In this document: piece by piece, positions 1 to 8,228 of the stretch | Layout of the letters: each line of letters begins with the position of its first letter | Numbering within the stretch: position 1 is the stretch's first letter | Assembly (NCBI GenBank): GCA_964465375.1 | Contig: CAYXIJ010000007.1 | Coordinates: 1-64,000 of the forward strand | Length of the DNA stretch: 64,000 bases | Reading direction: 5' to 3' | Origin: CAJWKT01 sp964465375 | GTDB lineage: Bacteria > Pseudomonadota > Gammaproteobacteria > Steroidobacterales > Rariloculaceae | Position numbers and translations under genes: made by a program | Notes under the pieces: model-generated | What the model was told of the DNA's origin: nothing | Seen by the model: the letters and a program-made list of their open reading frames with translations, nothing else | The model's database searches: none

Positions 1-104
1 ATAAACTGGCGTCTGGAGCTCGGTGTGCGCGCCAGGGAATCGAGGGTGCCGGTCTCGTGAACCGACGTGGTTTGAGATGTAGCAGGATGAGAAAAATCGA
101 CCAT
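1..104 (-). CDS. N-terminus of an unidentified protein, cut by the window edge
   Basis: An open frame begins at ATG 104-102 on the minus strand and runs 34 codons without a stop to the window edge. A strong Shine-Dalgarno (GGAGGG) lies four bases upstream, which is why I believe the start is real. The visible part is polar, rich in Ser, Thr and Arg, with no signal peptide or membrane segment. Too little is visible to assign a family. It is divergent from the decayed coxG at 277. Confidence 0.45.
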   Translation of the reverse strand, partial: MVDFSHPATSQTTSVHETGTLDSLARTPSSRRQF

Positions 105-276
105 AAAACCCTCCGATGGGCAGGAATTGCTTCAATATATAGGATGATATTAACAAGATAAATTCAAAATTAACTGCTTTTAAAAATTTTTCCAGCAGAC
201 ATAGCTACTACAACATGCCCGACATATCATTCGGCGCTGCTGTGTGGTTAGTAGAATAAAATACAAGGATCAAAGA

Positions 277-527
277 ATGATGGATATATCAGGTGAATAC
301 CACTTGTCATTGAGTCGGCAGGAAACATGGAATGCTCTCATTGACCCAGATGTCTTGGCTCGGTATATCCTAGGCCACGAAAGTCTTGAGCGACTAACGG
401 AAAACCAATACCAAGCCAAAATCAAAACAGCTCTTGCCCCATCAAGGCTACCTTTGTTGATACATTTCTACTTAACCAAAAAATAGACACTTGTCACTTT
501 AAGAATATTTACGGAGCACCCCTATGA
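277..527 (+). pseudogene. Frameshifted remnant of a CoxG-like (SRPBCC) protein
   Basis: From ATG 277 the frame reads MMDISGEYHLSLSRQETW and continues with DPDVLARYILGHESLE, a close match to the start of CoxG/carbon monoxide dehydrogenase subunit G-like proteins of the START/SRPBCC fold, normally about 150 to 200 residues. This frame stops at 486 after about 70 residues. Around position 441 the similarity appears to pass to another frame, where IKATF echoes the family's GPVKATF strand; that frame runs to a TGA at 525-527. I read this as a one-base frameshift plus loss of the 3' half. The next gene starts inside the remnant. A short functional protein is possible but unlikely, since half the fold is missing. 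Confidence 0.55.
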
Positions 528-1066
528 ATGTGAGGCGAGTAGTCACAGGTCATGACAAAGATGGTAAAGCCATTGTTATTTTTGATGGAGATACCCCAAA
601 TGTGGTCAAGCCAGAGGGTCGACCAGGGGTGGCGCTCCATAACATTTGGCGAATTGAGTCGGCACCGGCAATGATTTTTGGACCTGAAGAAACCACTGAC
701 TGCAAGATGGGGCTTCTGCCTCCCACCAACGGTTCCGTATTTCGAGTTATTCAATTTCCACCGGAAGCGGGCTGGATTGAAAAAGTGGACACCGAGACGG
801 CCTCTAAAGCTTGGGCCTCTGTGGGGGCTGAACAGGTGGGTGATACCAGTACCACGGCACCCCATCCCCTAATGCACCGGACAGAGACGGTAGATTATGC
901 GCTTTGCTTATCTGGGGAAATCTATCTGGTGCTGGATGACTCTGAGGTATTAATTAAGGCTGGAGACACCGTGGTACAACGTGGCACGAATCATGCGTGG
1001 AGCAATCGGTCTGATCAGCCCTGTCGAATGATGTTTGTTCTAGTGGATGGTACCTTCGAGGCTTAA
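524..1066 (+). CDS. Cupin-domain protein
   Basis: A 180-residue protein starting at ATG 524 with GGAG about eight bases upstream. The C-terminal half is a single cupin barrel. Motif 1 is around residues 110 to 130 (HPLMHRTETVDYALCLSGE) and motif 2 around 147 to 161 (GDTVVQRGTNHAWSN), with the usual His and Asn of the second motif. Motif 1 keeps only a dispersed His/Glu set, so metal binding is likely but the exact ligands are unsure. The N-terminal 70 residues resemble cupin proteins found beside aromatic or hydroxy-acid catabolic genes. There is no signal peptide, so it should be cytoplasmic. Its substrate cannot be read from the sequence. Confidence 0.75.
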   Translation: MNVRRVVTGHDKDGKAIVIFDGDTPNVVKPEGRPGVALHNIWRIESAPAMIFGPEETTDCKMGLLPPTNGSVFRVIQFPPEAGWIEKVDTETASKAWASVGAEQVGDTSTTAPHPLMHRTETVDYALCLSGEIYLVLDDSEVLIKAGDTVVQRGTNHAWSNRSDQPCRMMFVLVDGTFEA

Positions 1067-1194
1067 CCAAGACACAGCTCTCCTGATTGAACTACCGCCC
1101 ATCACTCCCTATTAGAAAGGATCCATGGGGCAAGATTACCCGTACTTCGATTGGGACACGAAAAAAAAGATACAACCAAAAACACTGAGGAAAA

Positions 1195-3066
1195 CTAATT
1201 TCCGGAATTGAGCAAGCGCGACGCAACCAATATTCCAACACCCAGAAGCGCAACTCCAATATTCAGAGCAGACTCCGAGCCGATCCAAATTGTACTGCCA
1301 CCTACGACCAGCGAGCCGATCAGTAGCAATCCGCCTCTCACCCACTCCTGCCACTTGCCCTGGCTGGCAGCTGCCATCCCCCGAGCAACAAGGAGCACCC
1401 CCACAACAGCCGTTAATAGGACGTAGAAAATTTCCAACGGCGAGCCCTGAAATAACAACGCCTCGTTGTAGACCCACAGAAATGGCAAAAAGTACGCCAC
1501 CGCTGCAAGCTGCATCCCAATCCAGGCGGTTGTCCACATGTTGCTCTTTGCAAGGCCCGCGGCAACGTAGCTCCCAATGGCCACCGGTGGTGTAAGAAAC
1601 GAAAGAAGGCCGAAGTAGAAAATAAACAAATGCGCCGCCATGGGAGACACACCCATATCCACGATAGCTGGCGCCAACACTACCGATAGCACCACATAAA
1701 TTGCCGCGGTAGGCATACCCATACCCAAGATGATTCCAATGCCCGCAGTAAGTAGCAACATCACTAACATACCCGCGTTCTGGCCTATTTGATTAAGCAG
1801 CAGCGACAGAGAGAAACCCAAGCCGGTGATATTCATCACGCCGATCACAACGCCGGCACCACCGGCAATCATCACCAAGGGCAACATATTGGCACCTCCA
1901 CCGACAACCAGCTCTGCCCACACCTTTGCGCTTGGCAATGAACCGTTTCGAATGATGTGCAGAACAAGCAGAGCAAGGACAGCCGCCATGGCCGACAGTG
2001 CCGGATTGAACCCAAGCCAGAATAAAAGATAGACCAAGATAGCCAGAGGTAATAGAAAAAACCAACCGGACTTCATGACCTGTTTTGCATTCGGTAGCTC
2101 ATTCTTGGGTAAGCCATGCAAACCGTCTCGCTCGGCAATCGCATCGACCTGGGTAAAAAGACAAATGTAGTAGAGAAGCGCAGGAGCCAAAGCTGCCAAC
2201 ACAACCTCCACGTAAGAGACCTGTAAAAATTCTGCGATCAAAAAAGCAGAAGCGCCCATCACCGGTGGAGCCACCTGACCACCATTGGAGGCCACCGCCT
2301 CGATAGCGGCCGCAAAGTGGGCCTTAAAGCCAGATTTTTTCATCAAGGGTATGGTGACAATGCCCGTAGACATAATATTTCCAACAGTAGTGCCGTTGAT
2401 AGAACCAAATACACTCGAGGCAACTACTGCAACCTTGGCCGGACCGCCACGCCGATGACCCATGGTGCCAAGAGCGATATCAGTGAAAAATTTCGTGGCA
2501 CCACTTACCTCCATTAATTTACCCAGAAGAATAAAAGCCAGAACCAAAGTGCCCATGATGGTCACCACGAGACCTGGAATGCCATTTGTGTCGGCATAAA
2601 TGTACATAACAAGGCGTGATACCGGTAGTTGCTCGGATTGAAAGGGCTGAGGAAAAATCCACCCAAAGAGACCGTAGGCAATCAGTACCCATACCAGAAT
2701 AGTAATGGGCAAGCCTGCTGATTTTCGCATGGCCTCCATTAATAACAGAATGGCAAAAATACCGGGAACGAACTTCTGGGGTGTCTGGCCAGCCAAATCG
2801 ATAACCCAATCACTGTAGTTCAACGACATCCACAACCAACAGCCCAACGCCGTAAAGCCGAGAAATAATTCCAGCACTCCTGCTTGCTTTTGGTAGGGAT
2901 GGCGTAAAAAAGCCGCGGCAATCCCCACCGAAAGAAATGCCCCAATCCATTCAGCGGATATGAGAGAAAAACCAAAGTACTGAGGAACATTAACAACCCA
3001 GGCGACACCGATGAAGATTATCGAGCCCAGATAGATTTTTTCGAGAAAAGCTATAAAGCCCCTCAT
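1195..3066 (-). CDS. TRAP transporter permease, fused DctQ-DctM type (TAXI-TRAP)
   Basis: A 623-residue polytopic inner-membrane protein with hydrophobic segments along its whole length. The N-terminal third corresponds to the small DctQ-like subunit and the rest to DctM. Family signatures are visible: a GHRRGGPAKVAVVASSVFGS stretch near residue 200, then EAVASNGGQVAPPVMGA, and a GMGMPTAAIYV motif in the second half of the DctM domain. Fused permeases of this size work with TAXI-type binding proteins, and one lies just upstream at 3087. The pair imports a small organic anion driven by a sodium or proton gradient. It is the last gene of the minus-strand run from 5404. Substrate unknown. Confidence 0.93.
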   Translation of the reverse strand: MRGFIAFLEKIYLGSIIFIGVAWVVNVPQYFGFSLISAEWIGAFLSVGIAAAFLRHPYQKQAGVLELFLGFTALGCWLWMSLNYSDWVIDLAGQTPQKFVPGIFAILLLMEAMRKSAGLPITILVWVLIAYGLFGWIFPQPFQSEQLPVSRLVMYIYADTNGIPGLVVTIMGTLVLAFILLGKLMEVSGATKFFTDIALGTMGHRRGGPAKVAVVASSVFGSINGTTVGNIMSTGIVTIPLMKKSGFKAHFAAAIEAVASNGGQVAPPVMGASAFLIAEFLQVSYVEVVLAALAPALLYYICLFTQVDAIAERDGLHGLPKNELPNAKQVMKSGWFFLLPLAILVYLLFWLGFNPALSAMAAVLALLVLHIIRNGSLPSAKVWAELVVGGGANMLPLVMIAGGAGVVIGVMNITGLGFSLSLLLNQIGQNAGMLVMLLLTAGIGIILGMGMPTAAIYVVLSVVLAPAIVDMGVSPMAAHLFIFYFGLLSFLTPPVAIGSYVAAGLAKSNMWTTAWIGMQLAAVAYFLPFLWVYNEALLFQGSPLEIFYVLLTAVVGVLLVARGMAAASQGKWQEWVRGGLLLIGSLVVGGSTIWIGSESALNIGVALLGVGILVASRLLNSGN

Positions 3067-3086
3067 GGTAATCGTATGTCCATATC

Positions 3087-4184
3087 TTATCTGTGCACAG
3101 CTATGAGCTTTGCTTGATTGTCCTCATGGGCCTCATTCCACAAACCCACCTCCCTAAAATATCTAATTGCTCCTGGGTGGTAAGGATGGGGCGTGTTAGC
3201 AGGTGCAAGGCTGTCGGCCGGAATAGCCGCTAAGATAGGATAGTCATTCTGGAGACTCTCCCAATTGCCATGAATGGTCTTCACGATAATGTAGGCATCG
3301 TTCTCTGGGAGATGAACACCAGTATTGATAAAGCTGTTGAAGTTAGCAATCCGAGTTGGCTTGTCGAGTGCGACGGTCACTGGACCGGGAATTGCCGTAG
3401 CTACCCAGGAGCCCGGCATGAGCTCCGAAAGCTTTTGCTCATCCTGGCCCATTTCAAGAAAGCGGATACCGCCCGGTATTGCAGCGTGGGCCTGTCTGGC
3501 GAGAGCAAGATCAATGGCTGCTGACACCGCGTCTACCCTACCCTCAGTAAGCAGACGGAGACCTTCAGGCAGACCGGAGACGGTAATGGGTACAACGCTC
3601 TCTTCTGTCAATCCGCCCGTCGCGAGAATGGCCCTGTGTAGGCTCGCCAACGATGTGTTCGCCCGCATGGTAATGACGACTCGCTTGCCCAGCAGTTCCT
3701 CGATTCGGTGTACGCCTGAATCGGCCCTCACCACGTACATGAGCCCAACCGTCCAAAGGGACATCAGCGCTCGCAAATTTGACATGGGGCTTACATAAGG
3801 CCCGGCCCCCCGATACGAAAGGTAAGAATCCATGGAAGAATTTATGCCTAGCGTAATCTCTCCGCGGTGCAGCATGGGAACATATACTGAAGATCCGCCG
3901 AACGGGCGTACTGTGGAGGCAACACCAAGTCTTTCCTGAAGCAGTTTGGCAATCCCCCCACCCAGCAAGTTGTAGTTAGTTCCAGGGGGATTACTGCCAA
4001 TGGTAACCCGGCTAAGTTGATCGTCGACTTCGCCATGACAGCCCGAAATGCCCGCAGCCAGAAATAGAAAAGTGAATACTGCGACGGCACGGTTCAGGTG
4101 ATTCACCACCCATGGCGACTGAATAAGCAGACCAGCCCAACTGCCTGCCACCCTTGTCCGTCGATGGTGAATCCGGCAAATCAC
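3087..4184 (-). CDS. TAXI-family TRAP solute-binding lipoprotein
   Basis: Up to 365 residues. A hydrophobic stretch ends in a lipobox (ISGC), so the mature receptor is probably tethered by a lipidated Cys rather than free in the periplasm. The mature part begins with TIGSNPPGTNYNLLGGGIAK, the typical TAXI opening (strand, then G-x-Y), and continues through VRPFGGSSVYVPMLHRGEI and later VDAVSAAIDLALARQAHAA, all in family order. The GTG at 4184 gives a 25-residue leader before the hydrophobic stretch; a GTG at 4109 gives a more ordinary signal peptide. Neither has a clear Shine-Dalgarno. It sits 20 bases upstream of the fused permease and delivers substrate to it. Ligand unknown. Confidence 0.9.
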   Translation of the reverse strand: MICRIHHRRTRVAGSWAGLLIQSPWVVNHLNRAVAVFTFLFLAAGISGCHGEVDDQLSRVTIGSNPPGTNYNLLGGGIAKLLQERLGVASTVRPFGGSSVYVPMLHRGEITLGINSSMDSYLSYRGAGPYVSPMSNLRALMSLWTVGLMYVVRADSGVHRIEELLGKRVVITMRANTSLASLHRAILATGGLTEESVVPITVSGLPEGLRLLTEGRVDAVSAAIDLALARQAHAAIPGGIRFLEMGQDEQKLSELMPGSWVATAIPGPVTVALDKPTRIANFNSFINTGVHLPENDAYIIVKTIHGNWESLQNDYPILAAIPADSLAPANTPHPYHPGAIRYFREVGLWNEAHEDNQAKLIAVHR

Positions 4185-4213
4185 GAGTAAATCGATTCGT
4201 CCTGAGTGCCGAG

Positions 4214-5404
4214 CTAGTTAGTTGTCGCTGGTAAAAATTTCTGAACGCGCTTACCGGTATTGACCTCAGCAGTATAAAGATTGCCGCGGGAATCTGAAGC
4301 AATATTGTGGACCCACTCAAATTGGCCTGCTTGACGACCGCCTTGTCCGAAGGATCCGATGACCGCTAAATCTTCACGGCTAATGATCCAGACCTTCTTG
4401 TTGTGTCCATCGGCCATAAATAGCCAAGCTTGTGCTGGGTCTGAAGAAAGTGCTAAATCCCAAGCCGAGCCCTGACCAAGGGTCTGGGGTGCAACAATCG
4501 CCTCGCGCACAAAGGTACCATCCCGGAGAAAAACCTGAATCCGGTTGCTGGTTCGATCCGTCATGTAAAGCAAACCGTCAACGGAAAGCCGAACGGTATG
4601 CACAGGGTTACGGTAACCGCGGAACTGTTCAGCCTCCGGATCATATTCCGGCCAGGGCTCATCATCGGGCCGTTCGCCGTAAGCACCCCAATGACGCTTG
4701 TACTCACCAGTATCTGCATCAAACACTACAATCCGGTGATTCAGGTAACCATCTGCCACGAAAACCTCCCTGGTCTCGGGGTCCACAGCAATGTCTGCTG
4801 GTCGTCCCAGTCGCTGCGGATCATTACTGCCGCCTGTCTCGTACCAATAACCAATGGTCAGCAAACGTTCGCCACTGGGGCTCATTTTCAGGACCACGTG
4901 GTCATCCATCCCATTACCACCCATCCACAGGTTATCCTCGTGATCTACGAAAAGACCGTGTTCAGCCGCCGGCCAACCATCCTCTGGATCCACCCATTCA
5001 CCCAAGTCCTGGTTCCATGTGGGACCACCCCACGCTTGGACAACATTCCCCTCCGGGTCGAACTCAACAATTGAAGGTGCGGGTACACAACAGTCCGCCG
5101 TGGGCGGGTCTTGCACCGCCGCTGCCTCATGAGCGGTAAGGCTGCGGGGGCGATGAACAATCCAAATGTGGTCATGAAGATCGACCGCCAAACCCGAAAC
5201 CTGCCCAATAATCCAATTATTAGGTAACGGCTTAGGCCAAAAAGGATCAATCTTGTACTGAGGAGCCGCCGACGAAGACCGCAATTCAGGTTGGCTGGCG
5301 GGTTCAGTATCGGTTGCCTGCTGGCCACAAGCGCCTAGTGTGAATGCTAAGACGGGGCTCAGCGCAACGGTAACGATTCGCCACAGAATTCGGTCTATTT
5401 TCAT
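4214..5404 (-). CDS. NHL-repeat beta-propeller lipoprotein
   Basis: A 396-residue protein with a signal peptide ending in a lipobox (LGAC, Cys about residue 26). The rest is a beta-propeller: repeated units such as VSGLAVDLHDHIWIVHR, ADIAVDPETREVFVADGY and WVHNIASDSRGNLYTAEVN, each with the hydrophobic-D-x-x-G-x-hydrophobic pattern of NHL blades. This resembles bacterial proteins annotated as peptidyl-alpha-hydroxyglycine alpha-amidating lyase-like; the catalytic assignment is not supported by anything I can see. A good Shine-Dalgarno (AAGGAG) precedes ATG 5404. It lies 29 bases upstream of the TAXI receptor, so a role as an envelope sensor or binding partner for the imported compound is possible. 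Confidence 0.85.
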   Translation of the reverse strand: MKIDRILWRIVTVALSPVLAFTLGACGQQATDTEPASQPELRSSSAAPQYKIDPFWPKPLPNNWIIGQVSGLAVDLHDHIWIVHRPRSLTAHEAAAVQDPPTADCCVPAPSIVEFDPEGNVVQAWGGPTWNQDLGEWVDPEDGWPAAEHGLFVDHEDNLWMGGNGMDDHVVLKMSPSGERLLTIGYWYETGGSNDPQRLGRPADIAVDPETREVFVADGYLNHRIVVFDADTGEYKRHWGAYGERPDDEPWPEYDPEAEQFRGYRNPVHTVRLSVDGLLYMTDRTSNRIQVFLRDGTFVREAIVAPQTLGQGSAWDLALSSDPAQAWLFMADGHNKKVWIISREDLAVIGSFGQGGRQAGQFEWVHNIASDSRGNLYTAEVNTGKRVQKFLPATTN

Positions 5405-5455
5405 CTTGATACTCCTTCTCCGGGAGGTGCGGCAATATTATGCACAGCACTAACC

Positions 5456-6304
5456 TCAGGGTGCAAAGAAAGCCCCTATCCTCTCGGCAATAAGTGTTTG
5501 TGCACCTTCCAGATGGAGATGGTGGCCACCAGGTACAGCAACCTTTTCTAGATGGGTGAAATCAGAAATTATGTCCTCGAAAAACAGCTGGCTCTGAATT
5601 GGTGAATCCTGGGCAAGAAAGAGTAATACGGGGGCACTCACACGCGAGACAAATGCCCTAAGTTGATCATGGGTCAATAGAAATTCTGATTTACCCTTTA
5701 GTCTCTGATCAAATTGCCACTGAAATCCCTCTTTCACCTGGCGAAGCGATCTCACCGCCAAAATCTTGGCGGCCTCTTCGCTCAGCATAGACCAACCGTC
5801 CCTGCGCCCTGCGATCGCCTCATCTCTATTGGCAAAAATCCGGCCAGATCTCTGAGCCAACTTCACTCTGTCCCGAAACGACTGAGCGAGATTTTCTGGC
5901 GCATCTTCCGTGTTACCAATTGTCGCAACACCACCCTCAATAAGTATCAGCTTACTGACTCGTTCAGGAAAAGTTCCCGCGATCAAGGTAGCTACGTTAG
6001 CACCCCTCGAATGCCCTACAAGTGCAAACTGCTCCCAGCCCATTTGATCCGCAATCTGGGTAATGTCACCGACTTCTTGCCAGATATTGTAGGCAGAATC
6101 TTTAGAACGATTGGCGCTGAGGCCATGGCCAGCGGAATCTACGGCAAGGGAATGGCAACTCTCGAGCAACGGAGCGAGGCGATCAAAACTCCCTGCATTG
6201 TCAAGCCAGCCATGCAAGAAAATGACTGGCCTCCCACTCCGGTCACCCCACTCCCGGGCTGCTAGTGTAAGACCTGGTAATTGAAACTCTCGCTCTTCAG
6301 GCAT
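5456..6304 (-). CDS. Alpha/beta-hydrolase
   Basis: A 282-residue cytoplasmic alpha/beta-hydrolase fold protein. Visible elements: the oxyanion region HGWLDNAGSFDRLAPLL near residue 30, the nucleophile elbow GHSRG near residue 97, an Asp-containing FLAQDSP strand near residue 232, and the C-terminal catalytic His in GGHHLHLEG near residue 262. Length and motifs fit the broad esterase/haloperoxidase-like group (human SERHL-type proteins look similar), which does not fix the substrate. It belongs to the minus-strand run with the propeller lipoprotein and TRAP genes, with about 50 bases between. The Shine-Dalgarno is weak. Confidence 0.88.
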   Translation of the reverse strand: MPEEREFQLPGLTLAAREWGDRSGRPVIFLHGWLDNAGSFDRLAPLLESCHSLAVDSAGHGLSANRSKDSAYNIWQEVGDITQIADQMGWEQFALVGHSRGANVATLIAGTFPERVSKLILIEGGVATIGNTEDAPENLAQSFRDRVKLAQRSGRIFANRDEAIAGRRDGWSMLSEEAAKILAVRSLRQVKEGFQWQFDQRLKGKSEFLLTHDQLRAFVSRVSAPVLLFLAQDSPIQSQLFFEDIISDFTHLEKVAVPGGHHLHLEGAQTLIAERIGAFFAP

Positions 6305-6378
6305 GATTCAAATATTCTGCTGACCGGTGTTGATTGATTTACCCCGATTTTTTCTATTTTGTTGACCGCTTAAAATTT

Positions 6379-7002
6379 TTATAAAAGTCGCTTTAGAATT
6401 TCCTCTGCCTCCTCAAACGTTACCTCCCCCGGCTTCTGGACGTAACGAACATTGCCGTCTCGGTCGATGAAAACATTAAAAGGAAGTCCGCCGTAATTAT
6501 TCCCATAACCGGCTGAAATACCCATAACCTCGAAAACATCGCCAAAGAGGACCGGAAAATCCACCTGAACCTCCGAAAGAAATTTCTCTACATTCTCTGC
6601 GTTATCTGCGGCAACACCAATAACTTCAAAATCCTGTCCAAGATACTTGGCTCTCAATTCATTGAATGCGGGCATTTCCTTTCGGCAGGGAATGCACCAA
6701 CTTGCCCAGAAATCGATCAACAGAACCCGTCCATCCCATTCTGCGATGGAATGCAAGCCACCATCTAAGTCAGTAAGTTGAAAATCTGGGCGCTTAAATT
6801 CAGTCACCACTGAAACAAATCTAGTCGTCTCCCCCCCTTGAGCTAGAGTTAGCCCCTGAGGAACTCCAATCATCACTAACAAAAAGCTACCCACTAGAAT
6901 ATTTTTAAAGGTTGCTGTTTTTATGACCAAGTACCAGTTTCCTTTTTTAGCTGCAAAAAACTTCCATGCTGATAATGAAGTATTGTCTTTGAGTTTATCC
7001 AA
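6379..7002 (-). CDS. TlpA-like thioredoxin-fold protein, membrane-anchored or exported
   Basis: Up to 207 residues. After an N-terminal hydrophobic segment (about residues 34 to 54) comes an AhpC/TSA-Redoxin domain with the active site WCIPC (Cys103 and Cys106) in FWASWCIPCRKEMPAFNEL, and a cis-Pro region near GGLPFNVFIDRDG. This is the TlpA/ResA pattern: a periplasmic disulfide reductase anchored in the inner membrane. The TTG at 7002 has GGGGG about ten bases upstream; a TTG at codon 25 would still keep the hydrophobic segment, so the start is uncertain. It heads the minus-strand run from 7002 to 1195. Neither a cytochrome c maturation partner nor DsbD is visible nearby. Confidence 0.88.
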   Translation of the reverse strand: MDKLKDNTSLSAWKFFAAKKGNWYLVIKTATFKNILVGSFLLVMIGVPQGLTLAQGGETTRFVSVVTEFKRPDFQLTDLDGGLHSIAEWDGRVLLIDFWASWCIPCRKEMPAFNELRAKYLGQDFEVIGVAADNAENVEKFLSEVQVDFPVLFGDVFEVMGISAGYGNNYGGLPFNVFIDRDGNVRYVQKPGEVTFEEAEEILKRLL

Positions 7003-7208
7003 ATTATAACTACCCCCAATTTTTCCTAGAAACCAAAAAATCTTTCACTGCTCACTCCTACTACTTTCTAGCCGAGATAAGTACCAGTAAATACTCTGAC
7101 CGTCAATGTATCGTGACTTAGTCTAATATTTTTTTCTTAGCTCACTCTCAACTTGACATGAAACGTATAGCGTGTGAATTTCTTCTCCGCTGCGCGGGAG
7201 GTCGGCAT

Positions 7209-8201
7209 ATGAAACTAGGAACGGTCAATTACCACGAAAAAGAGACTGTCATCGCCCAAATAGATGGCGGAAAGATAACGACGCTAGCAAATGCTTATTC
7301 CGCTGCTAACTTCGGCGAAGCTCCAAATAACATGCTCGCACTCATTAAGGGAGGAAGAAAAGAATTAAGTAGGGCGCAAGAGGCGGTTCAGAGCGTAACC
7401 TCAAAAGCTATCAATCCGATAGATGAAAAAAACTTTGACTGGCTGGCACCGCAGCCTCATCCGAGTAAAATTTTTGGAGTTGCATTCAACAACAAGCGGT
7501 TAATGGAGACAGCGCACAAAGATCCTCAGGTGCCCAATTTTTTCCTAAAGCCGCCTTCGTGTCTGACCGGACACCTAAAGCCGATAGAAATCCGCAGTTT
7601 TTATGGGGCAACTATCCCAGAATGCGAGCTTGCCGCCATTATTGGGCGCCGAGCTAAAAACATTTCAGCTGAAAAAGCACTGGATTATATTTTCGGTTAT
7701 AGCATCATGAACGATGTCACATCTCACCAAATGAAATTCTCAATGGACAGTGTCGCCGTAACAAGGCCAAAGGAAATTTGGGCACCCTATATGTCGGAAT
7801 GGCGACATATACACCGAAAAGATGACAGAGATCTGTATTTTGTTTATCACTCCCGCTCAAAAGGAGCAGACACTTTCGGGCCTTGCGGTCCCTGGATCAC
7901 CACTGCAGATGAAGTCATAGACCCAAATGATCTTCAGGTGAAAGCATGGATTGATGGAGAACAGTTTGCTGATGACCACACGTCTAGCTACCGTTTCAAG
8001 ATCCAAGAAGTAATCGCAGAGGCTAGCCGGTTCTTTACTCTAGAGCCGGGCGATATGTTCTCTTTTGGCACCACAGCTAAGGGCGTTGGACGCTTTCCTC
8101 ATGCTCACCGAAACATAGACCTCTCGAAAATGACCGGGATTATCAAGATTAAAATTTCTGGTCTGGGATGTCTTGCAAACCCTATATCTCATATCAAATA
8201 G
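7209..8201 (+). CDS. Fumarylacetoacetate hydrolase-family protein
   Basis: A 330-residue enzyme. ATG 7209 was chosen because GGAGGT lies six bases upstream; the frame is open back to 7158. The C-terminal two thirds show the FAH fold: metal-binding acidic residues in ECELAAIIGRRAKNIS, then a YSIMNDVTSHQ segment, and the closing pair GTTAKGVG and ISGLGCLANPI. FAH relatives cleave or decarboxylate beta-diketone or oxo acids with Mg or Mn. The usual GKSFD segment after NDVT is replaced by a lysine-poor stretch, so this is a divergent subgroup and the substrate is open. The homocysteine-methyltransferase-like gene follows 27 bases later and is probably co-transcribed. Confidence 0.85.
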   Translation: MKLGTVNYHEKETVIAQIDGGKITTLANAYSAANFGEAPNNMLALIKGGRKELSRAQEAVQSVTSKAINPIDEKNFDWLAPQPHPSKIFGVAFNNKRLMETAHKDPQVPNFFLKPPSCLTGHLKPIEIRSFYGATIPECELAAIIGRRAKNISAEKALDYIFGYSIMNDVTSHQMKFSMDSVAVTRPKEIWAPYMSEWRHIHRKDDRDLYFVYHSRSKGADTFGPCGPWITTADEVIDPNDLQVKAWIDGEQFADDHTSSYRFKIQEVIAEASRFFTLEPGDMFSFGTTAKGVGRFPHAHRNIDLSKMTGIIKIKISGLGCLANPISHIK

Positions 8202-8228
8202 GTCTATGCAGAAAAAATTGGCATCAGA

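Noticed and set aside
4432..5139. 235-codon open frame on the plus strand
   Set aside because: Antisense to the NHL propeller lipoprotein, with low-complexity Pro, Arg and His composition and no family resemblance.
5714..6265. 183-codon plus-strand open frame
   Set aside because: Lies entirely antisense to the alpha/beta-hydrolase, which has its complete motif set.
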